In this document: piece by piece, positions 56,961 through 64,000 of the stretch | Numbering within the stretch: the first letter of the stretch is position 1 | Layout: each line of letters opens with the position of its first letter | Assembly: GCA_947480335.1 (NCBI GenBank) | Contig: CANKCB010000010.1 | Location: 20,189 to 84,188, forward strand | Direction: 5' to 3' | Length of the DNA: 64,000 nt | Source of the DNA: Gammaproteobacteria bacterium | GTDB lineage: Bacteria; Pseudomonadota; Gammaproteobacteria; Eutrophobiales; Eutrophobiaceae | Translations under genes and position numbers: made by a program | Notes under the pieces: model-generated | The model's input: only the letters and a program-made list of their open reading frames with translations | What the model was told of the DNA's origin: nothing | Database searches by the model: none

Positions 56961-57950
56961 ATGACAGACACGATGCGTTATATCCAGATAGCCGCTGCGG
57001 GCGGACCGGAACAACTTGTGCTACGCGAGTGCGCATTGCCAAAACCCAAAACCGGGCAAGTACTCATTAAGGTCACTGCAGCCGGAGTCAATCGGCTCGA
57101 CGTATTGCAACGAATGGGATCGTATCCGCCACCAGCAGGCGCATCCGATATACCCGGAGTAGAAGTGGCGGGGATCGTCGTTGCGAGCAAGGGCAAATCT
57201 GTAAAATTGAAACCGGGCGATCGGGTCTGTGCCTTGCTGACCGGTGGTGGTTATGCCCAATATGCGCTGGCCGATGCCGATGTATGCTTACCCATACCCG
57301 AAGGACTTTCTGACATTGAGGCTGCCGGCTTACCGGAGTCTTATTTCACGGTCTGGAGTAATCTGTTTGAAATTGCCAATCTGAAAGCCGGAGACACTTT
57401 TCTGGTACACGGTGGCAGCAGCGGTATTGGCACTACCGCCATCCAGCTAGCCAAAGCATTTGGTGCAAAGGTGATTACCACCGCTGGCAGTGAGGAAAAA
57501 TGTACAGCCTGTAAGGCTCTCGGGGCGGACCATGCGATCAATTACCAGAACCAGGATTTTGTCGAACAATGCCGGCTGATTACTCAAAACCAGGGCATCG
57601 ATGTCATTCTGGACATGGTCGGTGGTGACTATCTGAACCGGAATATCCGCGTGGCCGCTGAAGAGGGCCGCATTGTGGTTATTTCGGCATTGAAAGGTTA
57701 CCGAACAGAAGTCGACCTTTTAGGCATCATGCGCAAACGTCTGATTCTGACCGGTTCCACCCTGCGCTCCCGGCCACTCAAATTCAAACGCAAACTGGCT
57801 GAGAAGCTGTTAAAACTGGTCTGGCCAAGGCTGACCACGGGAGAGATAAAGCCTTTGATTTACAAGACATTTCCTCTGGAGCAGGCGGCTGAGGCGCACC
57901 GTTTAATGGAATCGAGTGCGCATATCGGCAAGCTGATTCTGACCCTGTAA
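56961..57950 (+). CDS. NAD(P)H-quinone oxidoreductase, zeta-crystallin/PIG3 type
   Basis: A 329-residue medium-chain dehydrogenase-like protein lacking the zinc-ligand cluster of alcohol dehydrogenases. It has the NADPH-binding GGSSGIGTTAIQLAKAFGAKVI region and an RLDVLQRMGSYP substrate-region start. It reduces quinones with one or two electrons in the cytoplasm. An adequate GAGGACA ribosome-binding site lies before the ATG. It is divergent from bioA and upstream of the ferredoxin on the same strand, about 80 bases apart. Confidence 0.9.
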   Translation: MTDTMRYIQIAAAGGPEQLVLRECALPKPKTGQVLIKVTAAGVNRLDVLQRMGSYPPPAGASDIPGVEVAGIVVASKGKSVKLKPGDRVCALLTGGGYAQYALADADVCLPIPEGLSDIEAAGLPESYFTVWSNLFEIANLKAGDTFLVHGGSSGIGTTAIQLAKAFGAKVITTAGSEEKCTACKALGADHAINYQNQDFVEQCRLITQNQGIDVILDMVGGDYLNRNIRVAAEEGRIVVISALKGYRTEVDLLGIMRKRLILTGSTLRSRPLKFKRKLAEKLLKLVWPRLTTGEIKPLIYKTFPLEQAAEAHRLMESSAHIGKLILTL

Positions 57951-58032
57951 GGGGTGGCAAAAACTGCTTTAATCCGCCGCATACTCCCGTATAATTCGCG
58001 TCTTTTATAAACAGGACGAGAGCACAACCACA

Positions 58033-58353
58033 ATGGCACGTATAACCTTTATCTCCGCCGATGGCACCAGAACTGAAATCAATGCCGTCAATGGCACCAG
58101 CCTGATGGTCGCCGCCGTCAATAATGGAATCAAGGGCATTGTTGCTGAATGCGGCGGCGCTTGTAGCTGCGCTACCTGCCATGTGATCGTGGACAAGGAG
58201 TGGTACACGAAATTAACCCCGGCTGCCCAACTCGAAAAGGACATGCTTGATTTTGCGGCTGAACCGTCTGAAACCGGACGTTTAAGCTGCCAGATTCCGG
58301 TCACCGATGAACTGGATGGCCTGGTGGTAACGGTGCCAGCAGCACAATATTAG
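58033..58353 (+). CDS. [2Fe-2S] ferredoxin, putidaredoxin/adrenodoxin type
   Basis: A 106-residue protein whose four cluster ligands are visible: Cys40, Cys46 and Cys49 in ECGGACSCATCHV, and a fourth Cys in the LSCQIP segment near the end. This C-x5-C-x2-C plus distant C pattern is characteristic of ferredoxins that serve cytochrome P450 and hydroxylase systems. The reductase at 53879 is of the matching class, though bioA and the quinone reductase lie between them. No ribosome-binding site is obvious beyond ACAGGACGAG about 15 bases upstream. Confidence 0.9.
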   Translation: MARITFISADGTRTEINAVNGTSLMVAAVNNGIKGIVAECGGACSCATCHVIVDKEWYTKLTPAAQLEKDMLDFAAEPSETGRLSCQIPVTDELDGLVVTVPAAQY

Positions 58354-58370
58354 AAATATGTCGTTCATGG

Positions 58371-58391
58371 TATGGCCTTCTACAGGCCATA
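58371..58391 (+). terminator. Hairpin after the ferredoxin gene
   Basis: TATGGCCT (58371-58378) and AGGCCATA (58384-58391) form an 8-base stem with a five-base loop 17 bases after the stop. There is no following T-run, so termination is likely but weak. Confidence 0.5.
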
Positions 58392-58407
58392 CGCAGCTGT
58401 GACAAAC

Positions 58408-58911
58408 CTAGCAAATACCACGTAGAAGCGAATCACTGTCCCGTTGCTCGCTCTCTACAGAGCATTCGCGCAAGTACTGTTGTTCAAACGCTTTAGGCAA
58501 ATCTTCAAGATTATTCGTATGAACGTTATCGTTAACGTAGTGATATTCAAACTGATAGTAATGCACAAGTTCATGCAGTAATACCAGCTTTCCCTCTAAT
58601 GAATTGAGACTCATATCCTCATCAATATACACAACCTTGGTCACATAGTTGTATAACCCTTGAAGTTTGGAACAGTTTTGTGAATTTATCGCGACTCTGT
58701 CACTGAACGCCATTTTGCAAAGATCGTCTTCGTGCAGAATCTCGATATTTGGCAATGGAATATTTTGGGTATTCATATCGGAATGGGTTTCAATCCAGAT
58801 AGTTAGTTTTAACAAATACAACCTGAGTTCAGTCTGTTTGTATAAATCTGCATGATGAGCCAGACTGGATGTTGAATAAAAAAACATTATTAGCAGTAAC
58901 GCTTTTTTCAT
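58408..58911 (-). CDS. Exported HExxH protein, probable metallopeptidase-like
   Basis: Starting at the ATG at 58911 (preceded by a G-rich ribosome-binding site) the product is 167 residues with a signal peptide ending SLAH near residue 19. It contains HELVHYYQ (His113-Glu114-His117), the zinc-metallopeptidase motif, with a possible third ligand Glu143 in the AFEQQYL helix downstream. Such small HELVHYYQ proteins are seen as a DUF6647-like family. It lies at the start of the A+T-rich stretch, so it may be part of the acquired island. Protease activity is not shown. Confidence 0.75.
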   Translation of the reverse strand: MKKALLLIMFFYSTSSLAHHADLYKQTELRLYLLKLTIWIETHSDMNTQNIPLPNIEILHEDDLCKMAFSDRVAINSQNCSKLQGLYNYVTKVVYIDEDMSLNSLEGKLVLLHELVHYYQFEYHYVNDNVHTNNLEDLPKAFEQQYLRECSVESEQRDSDSLLRGIC

Positions 58912-59387
58912 ACCGCCCCCCACCCCAGAAGAAGTAATATCAGACAAGTATCATTAATACTGTCAATTAAAAGCATATTGTGAGAGAGCCTGAATCGACC
59001 AAGCTTACTACAGTCTTGATTATTGTCGAATCATATTTGTTGAATTGTAAATTTTGCGTCCTTGATTAAAGACACAATGGATATCCTACAATACTTATTC
59101 CCACTCAATACTGACGTTATAAAAAACATCAATAAAATCAATAATTTGCAACGATAAATTATTTGTGTGTAACTTTTGTGCAACTAATTGTGATATTTTT
59201 TCGTCTTTGAGCACAGAGAATTCCTGTTTAAATTCAACTACTTAATGGATTGTTGGTTGCACACTGCGCGGATAGTTTTTCGTGAACATCGCGAACATTT
59301 TTAGCTATACCAATCATATCGCAAGCGGTCAGTTTATAGAACTAAAATTAAAGCTGCTACCTTGCTATTATGAGTCATTTACCCCAT
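58912..59387. other. A+T-rich intergenic region at the start of the island
   Basis: About 475 bases with no supported gene, visibly more A+T-rich than the region to the left. No tRNA, insertion sequence or clear attachment-site repeat is seen. Confidence 0.6.
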
Positions 59388-59564
59388 TTAATTGATACCA
59401 CTCAAATACTGGATACGTTTCTGCGCTTTGGAAATCTGCTGCGCCTTTCGTTCAGCATCAACAGCCTGCTTTGCAATCTCTACGTTGCGTTTAAGGCTGT
59501 TAATTTTTGACTGCTGTGGTGTCAAAGGTTTCTGTGGCTTGGTTGTAAATTCATAAAAGCGCAT
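59388..59564 (-). CDS. Small Lys/Gln-rich helical protein (58 residues)
   Basis: A 58-residue protein read from ATG 59564, with a KPLTPQQSKINSLKRN start and a helix-forming A-x2-AVDAERKAQQISKAQKR core. Short proteins of this 'LTPxQ...AKAERERQ' type occur in phage- or plasmid-derived clusters. It has no strong ribosome-binding site, so it may depend on coupling with the upstream gene at 59610. It lies in the A+T-rich island next to the DUF6641-type gene. Function unknown. Confidence 0.55.
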   Translation of the reverse strand: MRFYEFTTKPQKPLTPQQSKINSLKRNVEIAKQAVDAERKAQQISKAQKRIQYLSGIN

Positions 59565-59583
59565 AAAGTTATTTATAGCTAAG

Positions 59584-59605
59584 CAAGGACGCTGCAGCGT
59601 CCTTG
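59584..59605 (-). terminator. Perfect palindrome between island genes
   Basis: CAAGGACGCTG and CAGCGTCCTTG form a perfect 22-base palindrome just after the stop of the DUF6641-type gene. No T-run follows on the minus strand. It may be a weak terminator or a processing element. Confidence 0.45.
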
Positions 59606-59609
59606 TTGA

Positions 59610-60047
59610 TCACTTCACAAATGCACTACGCAATTGACCGCTGGCAGCTTCAATCTGTCCATCAAGCTCTCCCGCAATCACGGCAGCATTGACTGCCTCA
59701 AGAGCATCTATCAAGGCACTTGCACTGGCTACTTCAATGGCTGTCTTGCCTTTTGCTAACTCCAATACCTTTGAGCCATATCTAATAGCTATGCAGCACT
59801 TACCACTCTCAGCAACAAACCACCAAGGCTTTACACGCTTTGGTTGCGTAATCTGCACACGCTGACCTTCAGTATTTGTGACCGTCTTTGTACGTGTAGG
59901 TGTAAAAGCAGTACCTTCATTCTGTGAACGTGCAAGTTGTATCTGTTCATAGACCTTGCTACTCAGCTTGTTTCGACGATGAACTACAGGCGGTAGGTTT
60001 GAGGGTTTTTTAGCTGATACAAGTTTTAAGGACGCTAGTGTTGCCAT
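59610..60047 (-). CDS. DUF6641-family protein of a mobile element
   Basis: A 145-residue protein with the family's pattern: a basic N-terminus with HRRNKLSSKVYEQIQLA, then VTNTEGQRVQITQPKRVKPWWF, then YGSKVLELAKGKTAIEVASASALIDALEAV, ending in an amphipathic helix. I recognise this as DUF6641, which occurs in integrative elements and phage-like islands. A strong GGAG ribosome-binding site precedes the ATG by six bases. It is divergent from the HUH-like replication gene at 60182. Function unknown. Confidence 0.75.
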   Translation of the reverse strand: MATLASLKLVSAKKPSNLPPVVHRRNKLSSKVYEQIQLARSQNEGTAFTPTRTKTVTNTEGQRVQITQPKRVKPWWFVAESGKCCIAIRYGSKVLELAKGKTAIEVASASALIDALEAVNAAVIAGELDGQIEAASGQLRSAFVK

Positions 60048-60181
60048 TGTTTTCTCCTTTATGTTTAACAGGGCAACACAAATTTAGTTTCAAAGAACAT
60101 CAAGGGCAATCAAAGAGTTTGTATTGAATAGAAATAGCTCTAAATTAGCTTAAAGTCATATCAGTTTGTATAAATATCTTT

Positions 60182-60706
60182 ATGCAAAAACACAAAATCA
60201 TTGAGGCACAACAGCAATTCATTCAAAAGCTAGTAGGCAAATGCACTCACGCACTAACACTGCAAACAAATCTTTCAACACACAACATAAATGTTCAAAA
60301 ATTAGAGCAGAACATCAGCTTAGCAAAAGGCGCAATGACAGCATTAAAACCAAAATTTAATAGGCTACTGACAGGCAATGGACATCGCAGAAAAAATCAT
60401 CACATTCCAATAATTGTGGTGTCACTCGAAGGCACTTTAAATACCTACGATAGAAATAAAACACTTCATTTTCACATCGCATTTGGGAATTTTGATAATA
60501 CTAGGCTCGATGATGAATTCTTAGAAAAACTCAAGTCACATTGGATTGGCACTGGTGTAGGCACAGAAGATATAAAGCTAGACCCCTTAATTATTGGTCG
60601 CGAACAAGGCTGGGGGTCATACATAACTAAAGAGGCATACAAAGGCAATGAACAATGCATAGATCTAACAAATACCCAAGTACCTAATCATTTGCTTGTT
60701 GATTGA
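60182..60706 (+). CDS. HUH-endonuclease-like replication protein
   Basis: A 174-residue protein with a helical N-terminus and a C-terminal domain holding the motif LHFHIAFGNF (His-x-His, HUH motif 2) and, 70 residues later, a GWGSYITKEAYKG segment (Tyr-x2-Lys, motif 3), in the order found in rolling-circle initiators and YfjJ/inovirus Gp2-type proteins. It would nick DNA at a replication origin of a small mobile element. No ribosome-binding site precedes the ATG, and a TATAAA box (60169-60174) makes a leaderless transcript possible. The family name is tentative. Confidence 0.6.
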   Translation: MQKHKIIEAQQQFIQKLVGKCTHALTLQTNLSTHNINVQKLEQNISLAKGAMTALKPKFNRLLTGNGHRRKNHHIPIIVVSLEGTLNTYDRNKTLHFHIAFGNFDNTRLDDEFLEKLKSHWIGTGVGTEDIKLDPLIIGREQGWGSYITKEAYKGNEQCIDLTNTQVPNHLLVD

Positions 60707-60911
60707 CGAAGCGTTATTGACTAGAAGGCAGTGATTAGGCTGCTAGCATTTGACCGCTAGTTATATTGGTACGACTAAAAAATACTAAATTTCTAAAAAA
60801 TCATCGATGATGAGAAACATACAGCAAGCACGTAAATGGAAATCGCAATACCTAGCATTTTGAAATCTTCCTCTGCTTAGGCTAAACAAGAAAAGAAAAA
60901 GATTAATTCAA

Positions 60912-61055
60912 TTAATCACTTTGATTAGCAACCAACCAAATACGCTTAAGAGGAATCTCAGCTTGAATGCTTTGATCAAGTCGGTCGTAGTTAATCAAGA
61001 GTTGTTCGATTAGGTCATTCCCGTGACTACCACCCCTTACAAGCCATAAAGCCAT
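60912..61055 (-). CDS. Small protein with restriction-protein-like N-terminus (47 residues)
   Basis: A 47-residue protein read from ATG 61055, with a strong AGGAG ribosome-binding site six bases upstream. Its start MALWLVRGGSHG recalls the N-terminal element of Mrr/McrBC-type restriction proteins, but the product stops at an in-frame TAA. It could be a complete micro-protein or the remains of a larger gene. It lies 32 bases downstream of the 408-residue gene in the same orientation, in the restriction island. Confidence 0.5.
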   Translation of the reverse strand: MALWLVRGGSHGNDLIEQLLINYDRLDQSIQAEIPLKRIWLVANQSD

Positions 61056-61086
61056 TTTTATCTCCTAGTATTTCTATTCAACTTGA

Positions 61087-62313
61087 TTATGAAGCCTTGG
61101 GCTTAGATCTTTGCTTGGCAAAGCGTTTGGCAGTAGCCGCATTCTTTTTGGCTGCTGCTGAAGCTTTCTTGTCCTTCGCTTCCTGCTTTTCCTGCTTAGC
61201 AATGAGTTTTTCACGAAGTCGCTCTGCACTAAGAGCACTAGCCTTTGCTTTATGCGTTTTCCAACTTGGTGTACTCGCCTTCTTTGCCTTTGCAGATACA
61301 GCTGCGATCATTTCATTAGCTGTCGCGTTGCTTCCAGGCCATTGTCCGTAAAGCTCAAGTTGCGACATAGGGTCAATATGCGCCACAACAAGGCAGTAGT
61401 GATCGAAAATATCGTTTGTAAACAAAGAAGCTTCAGGCCCTGTTAGCTGCACCACTTTGAAAGGCGTTACACCTAGCAACTCATTTCTAGATGCAGAGTA
61501 TTCGGCATCTTTTTCATACAAAGGCTGCCATTTACCAGCGTCAGCAGCAATTACAGTTGCATAGGCTTTACGAATTTTCTCCATACCGCCTAGCTCTTTA
61601 ATGAAGCTAATAAAATCTTTTTCTTCAGTGTTATAGCCATCAGCTAACTGTATCGATCTAGTGTAAAGATGGATTGTTTTTTCTGGAAGCCCTTCGAAAA
61701 CCAACTTTAACAATAGTGAAGATTGCGGTATGTCGTAATGCGTCTTTATTTTGAAGTTGTTCCAAAGTAAAGCTCGAATTTCCTCGAATGTTTGACTGGC
61801 TACCTCTGATTGACGAATTTTTCTATACAAACCGTAAGTTTGAGTTAGGTACTCAAAAGTTAATTTTCTGGTAATTGCTTTTAATCGAGTTACTTTTTTA
61901 TATATATTTTTAGCGGCCGACAGCTGTTCGTAAACTTCATACTTTTCGTATAGCTCTTGTTGGGAAATTTTTTTAATATCAATTTTATTTCCTGAAGCAG
62001 CTACCATCGTCTTGATCTGCTCAGTAGTCAATATTGGCTTGCCTTGCGCTTTACGAATAGACAGGTAAGCGGCATCAGCTTCTGCTTTGACTTTGTTCTC
62101 AGCGACCTGCTTTAAAGCTTCTTTTTTTCTATGCTCAGCAAGCTCATTTTCACGTTTAGGCGTATCTTTGTACCAAGCTTTTTTTTCATTAAAAAGCTTT
62201 TGACGATCGAACTGTCCGCGTGCTTTGATAATTGCTGGAATTGTCTCTAATCGAGCGTCAACTTCAGCCCATATCTGCTTGTCGGTGGGTATTTTGAACT
62301 TAGTAATAGCCAT
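61087..62313 (-). CDS. Unrecognised Lys-rich protein in the restriction island
   Basis: A 408-residue soluble protein with no signal peptide or membrane helix. The first 110 residues are highly charged (Lys/Glu-rich, helical), the middle (~120-320) is a mixed alpha/beta domain, and the last 60 residues are an Ala/Lys-rich, strongly basic tail (KKASAAAKKNAATAKRFAK) that could bind nucleic acid. It lies 47 bases after the hsdR stop on the same strand. It may be a defence accessory or a hypothetical transferred gene; I do not recognise it. Confidence 0.7.
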   Translation of the reverse strand: MAITKFKIPTDKQIWAEVDARLETIPAIIKARGQFDRQKLFNEKKAWYKDTPKRENELAEHRKKEALKQVAENKVKAEADAAYLSIRKAQGKPILTTEQIKTMVAASGNKIDIKKISQQELYEKYEVYEQLSAAKNIYKKVTRLKAITRKLTFEYLTQTYGLYRKIRQSEVASQTFEEIRALLWNNFKIKTHYDIPQSSLLLKLVFEGLPEKTIHLYTRSIQLADGYNTEEKDFISFIKELGGMEKIRKAYATVIAADAGKWQPLYEKDAEYSASRNELLGVTPFKVVQLTGPEASLFTNDIFDHYCLVVAHIDPMSQLELYGQWPGSNATANEMIAAVSAKAKKASTPSWKTHKAKASALSAERLREKLIAKQEKQEAKDKKASAAAKKNAATAKRFAKQRSKPKAS

Positions 62314-62360
62314 TTACAGCTTTCCGCACATTCTTGAGTTTGTTACTTTAAGTAATAAAT

Positions 62361-64000
62361 TTAAGCAGGCATCCAATCCTCGCCAAGTGCCTGTACTTGT
62401 TGCAAGACCAATTCCACAGCATCGTCCTGCTCATCCGGCGGATACTTGTACTTTCGCAAAATACGTCTAACCATCAGCCTTAAACTGGCTCGTACACTCT
62501 CGCGCTCATTCCAATCAACCTTAATGTTCTGCCTTAGGTTTTCGGTAAGCTCGTGTGCGATCTTCTTCAGTGTCTCGTCGTTCATCTCACGCACTGCAGA
62601 CTCATTATTTGCCAATGCGTCATAAAACTTAACCTCATCATCGGTTAGGCCGAGCTGATCTCCACGCCCTGCAGCTTCGCGGAACTTCTTAGCCATTTCA
62701 ATTAGCTCTTCCATCACCTGTGCAGTTTCAATTGCACGGTTTTGGTAGCGCAGGATGACGCTGGTCAACATATCGCTGAATTTCTTTTCTTGCGTTACGT
62801 TAGTCTTAAATCTACTCTTAATCTCACCGTGCAGCAGTCGTTCAAGTAGTTCAACGGCTAGGTTACGTTCAGGTAAGTTTTTGACCTGAGCAAGAAACTC
62901 ATCGTCAAGGAGGCCGATGTTTGGCTTATCTAGGCCAACAGCATCAAAGATATCTACCACGCTGTCAGAAACAACAGCTGAGCTGATGATTTGCCTTATC
63001 GCAAAGTCCTTCTGTTCATCGCTCTTTCGTTGTGCTGTTAGTTCACGCTTGGTAAGTAAAACTTTTACACCCTGCATAAAAGCCACCTCTTCGCGCACAG
63101 ACTTGGCTTCATCTAATGTGCAGCAGAGCGAGAACGCCTTGCTCATAGCCACGGCGGTGTCAGCAACGCGTTTTTTACCTTCCTTGATACCTAATATGTG
63201 GTTAGCTGCACCAGCTAGAGTTTTATGACCACCAGTCATAAATTCGCTGTAATCAAATCCGTGCAACATACCTCGCAGCACATCTAATTTTTCAGCTAGC
63301 ACGCTATAAGCTTCGTGCGCATCTACTGTGGTTTTTCCCCTGCCTTTGCTGCCCGTGTATTCCTTCATCGCAGCTTTAAGCTCGTTACCAATACCAATAT
63401 AGTCAACGACCAAGCCACCTTGCTTGTCTTTAAACACTCGGTTAACCCTAGCAATTGCCTGCATCAAGTTGTGTCCCTTCATTGGCTTGTCAACATAGAG
63501 CGTATGCACACAAGGAGCATCAAAGCCTGTTAGCCACATATCACGAACTATTACGATCTGCAGTTCGTCACTCGGGTCTTTAAATCGTTTTTCTAATCGC
63601 TTCTTAGTCTTGCCGTCATAGATGTGCGGCCTCAGTAATGCCTTATCACTGGCAGAACCTGTCATCACAATCTTGATTTGACCTTTTTCAGGATCATCAC
63701 TATGCCATTCAGGTTTTAACTTTTTAATTTCGTTATACAAATGAACGCAGATATCGCGACTCATTCCAACAATCATCGCTTTGCCTGGCATTGCAGCGTT
63801 TCGTTCTGCAAAATGTTCAACAATGTCGGCAGCAACACTGGCTATTCGCGGTGCAGCTCCAACAATCTTTTCAAGTGCTGCCCATCGGCTCTTTAGTTTT
63901 GCCTGCGCACTGTCTTCCTCATCCTCAGCAAGCTCATCAACTTCAGCGTCTATCTTTGGCAAGTCTTCTTCTTTTAGTCTTAACTTGGCTAGCCTTGACT
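62361..64000 (-). CDS. hsdR: Type I restriction enzyme R subunit, C-terminal part (5' end outside window)
   Basis: The minus-strand frame is open to the window edge, so the visible 546 residues are the C-terminal part of HsdR. It shows superfamily-2 helicase motor motifs: VIVRDMWLTGFDAP and QAIARVNRVFKDKQGG (motif VI), followed by helical C-terminal domains of the type I R subunit (DUF3387-like). HsdR is the ATP-driven translocating and cleaving subunit; hsdM and hsdS should lie beyond the right edge, upstream on the same strand. The TTG at 63962 is probably not a true start. Confidence 0.9.
   Translation of the reverse strand, partial: SRLAKLRLKEEDLPKIDAEVDELAEDEEDSAQAKLKSRWAALEKIVGAAPRIASVAADIVEHFAERNAAMPGKAMIVGMSRDICVHLYNEIKKLKPEWHSDDPEKGQIKIVMTGSASDKALLRPHIYDGKTKKRLEKRFKDPSDELQIVIVRDMWLTGFDAPCVHTLYVDKPMKGHNLMQAIARVNRVFKDKQGGLVVDYIGIGNELKAAMKEYTGSKGRGKTTVDAHEAYSVLAEKLDVLRGMLHGFDYSEFMTGGHKTLAGAANHILGIKEGKKRVADTAVAMSKAFSLCCTLDEAKSVREEVAFMQGVKVLLTKRELTAQRKSDEQKDFAIRQIISSAVVSDSVVDIFDAVGLDKPNIGLLDDEFLAQVKNLPERNLAVELLERLLHGEIKSRFKTNVTQEKKFSDMLTSVILRYQNRAIETAQVMEELIEMAKKFREAAGRGDQLGLTDDEVKFYDALANNESAVREMNDETLKKIAHELTENLRQNIKVDWNERESVRASLRLMVRRILRKYKYPPDEQDDAVELVLQQVQALGEDWMPA

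Noticed and set aside
59059..59606. Short GCGTCCTTG repeat at about 59059 and 59597 as a possible attachment site
   Set aside because: Nine bases are too few to exceed chance in this A+T-rich stretch, and no tRNA or integrase is adjacent.
63960..63962. TTG at 63962 as the start of HsdR
   Set aside because: The frame stays open to the window edge and HsdR proteins are much longer, so the gene begins outside the window.

Overview
The window reads as chromosomal DNA of a Gammaproteobacterium, probably an environmental or marine heterotroph. The evidence is gene order and family identity: tyrS, an M23 peptidase, anmK, erpA, a bactofilin, a DUF6776-like protein and argC lie together as I recall them in Pseudomonas-type genomes. 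They are followed by hemJ, a rubredoxin, thiD, thiE and hemL. I do not assign a genus.

Layout. 1-3492: end of an envelope-glycan or lipid cluster (C-terminus of a larger protein, epimerase-like protein, FAD oxidoreductase, GtrA flippase-like protein). 3576-6944: metal-uptake cluster (small His/Cys protein, outer-membrane barrel, ZnuA-like binding protein, ABC permease; no ATPase gene). 6964-12951: diheme cytochrome, Kup K+ transporter, outer-membrane protein, DUF3293 protein, membrane sulfatase-fold protein. 13111-18276: DUF1592-type cytochrome protein, DUF1552 protein and ankyrin protein, a trio often found together. 18297-29862: housekeeping (translation, cell-wall recycling, Fe-S, arginine, heme, thiamine), including a 54-residue rubredoxin with a TTG start. 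30127-40164: metabolism (FAD 2-hydroxyacid dehydrogenase, aromatic aminotransferase, CDGSH protein, HisN, FadE, PhaB).

40460-53861 is the most unusual part: about 13.4 kb with twelve same-strand, mostly overlapping or closely spaced genes. They encode a TPR protein with a TonB-like C-terminus, a Ser-rich lipoprotein, a second lipoprotein, a membrane-anchored TPR protein, a membrane-anchored protein with five PEGA repeats and a formylglycine-generating-enzyme fold, a small exported protein, a MotA/TolQ/ExbB-type proton channel, an Hsp70/actin-like protein, two von Willebrand A proteins and two lipoproteins. Each vWA protein has one N-terminal membrane helix carrying an Asp in an ExbD/TolR-like position. 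I propose that the channel and the vWA pair form an ion-driven motor spanning the envelope, with vWA heads in place of a peptidoglycan- or TonB-binding domain.

53879-58353 holds a ferredoxin reductase, a stretch of small repeats, bioA, a quinone oxidoreductase and a [2Fe-2S] ferredoxin. From about 58.4 kb the DNA is visibly more A+T-rich and resembles a mobile island: a DUF6641-type protein, tiny genes, an HUH-like replication protein, an unknown Lys-rich protein and the C-terminal part of a type I restriction subunit (HsdR) that runs off the right edge. No tRNA, rRNA, CRISPR array or complete insertion sequence was seen.
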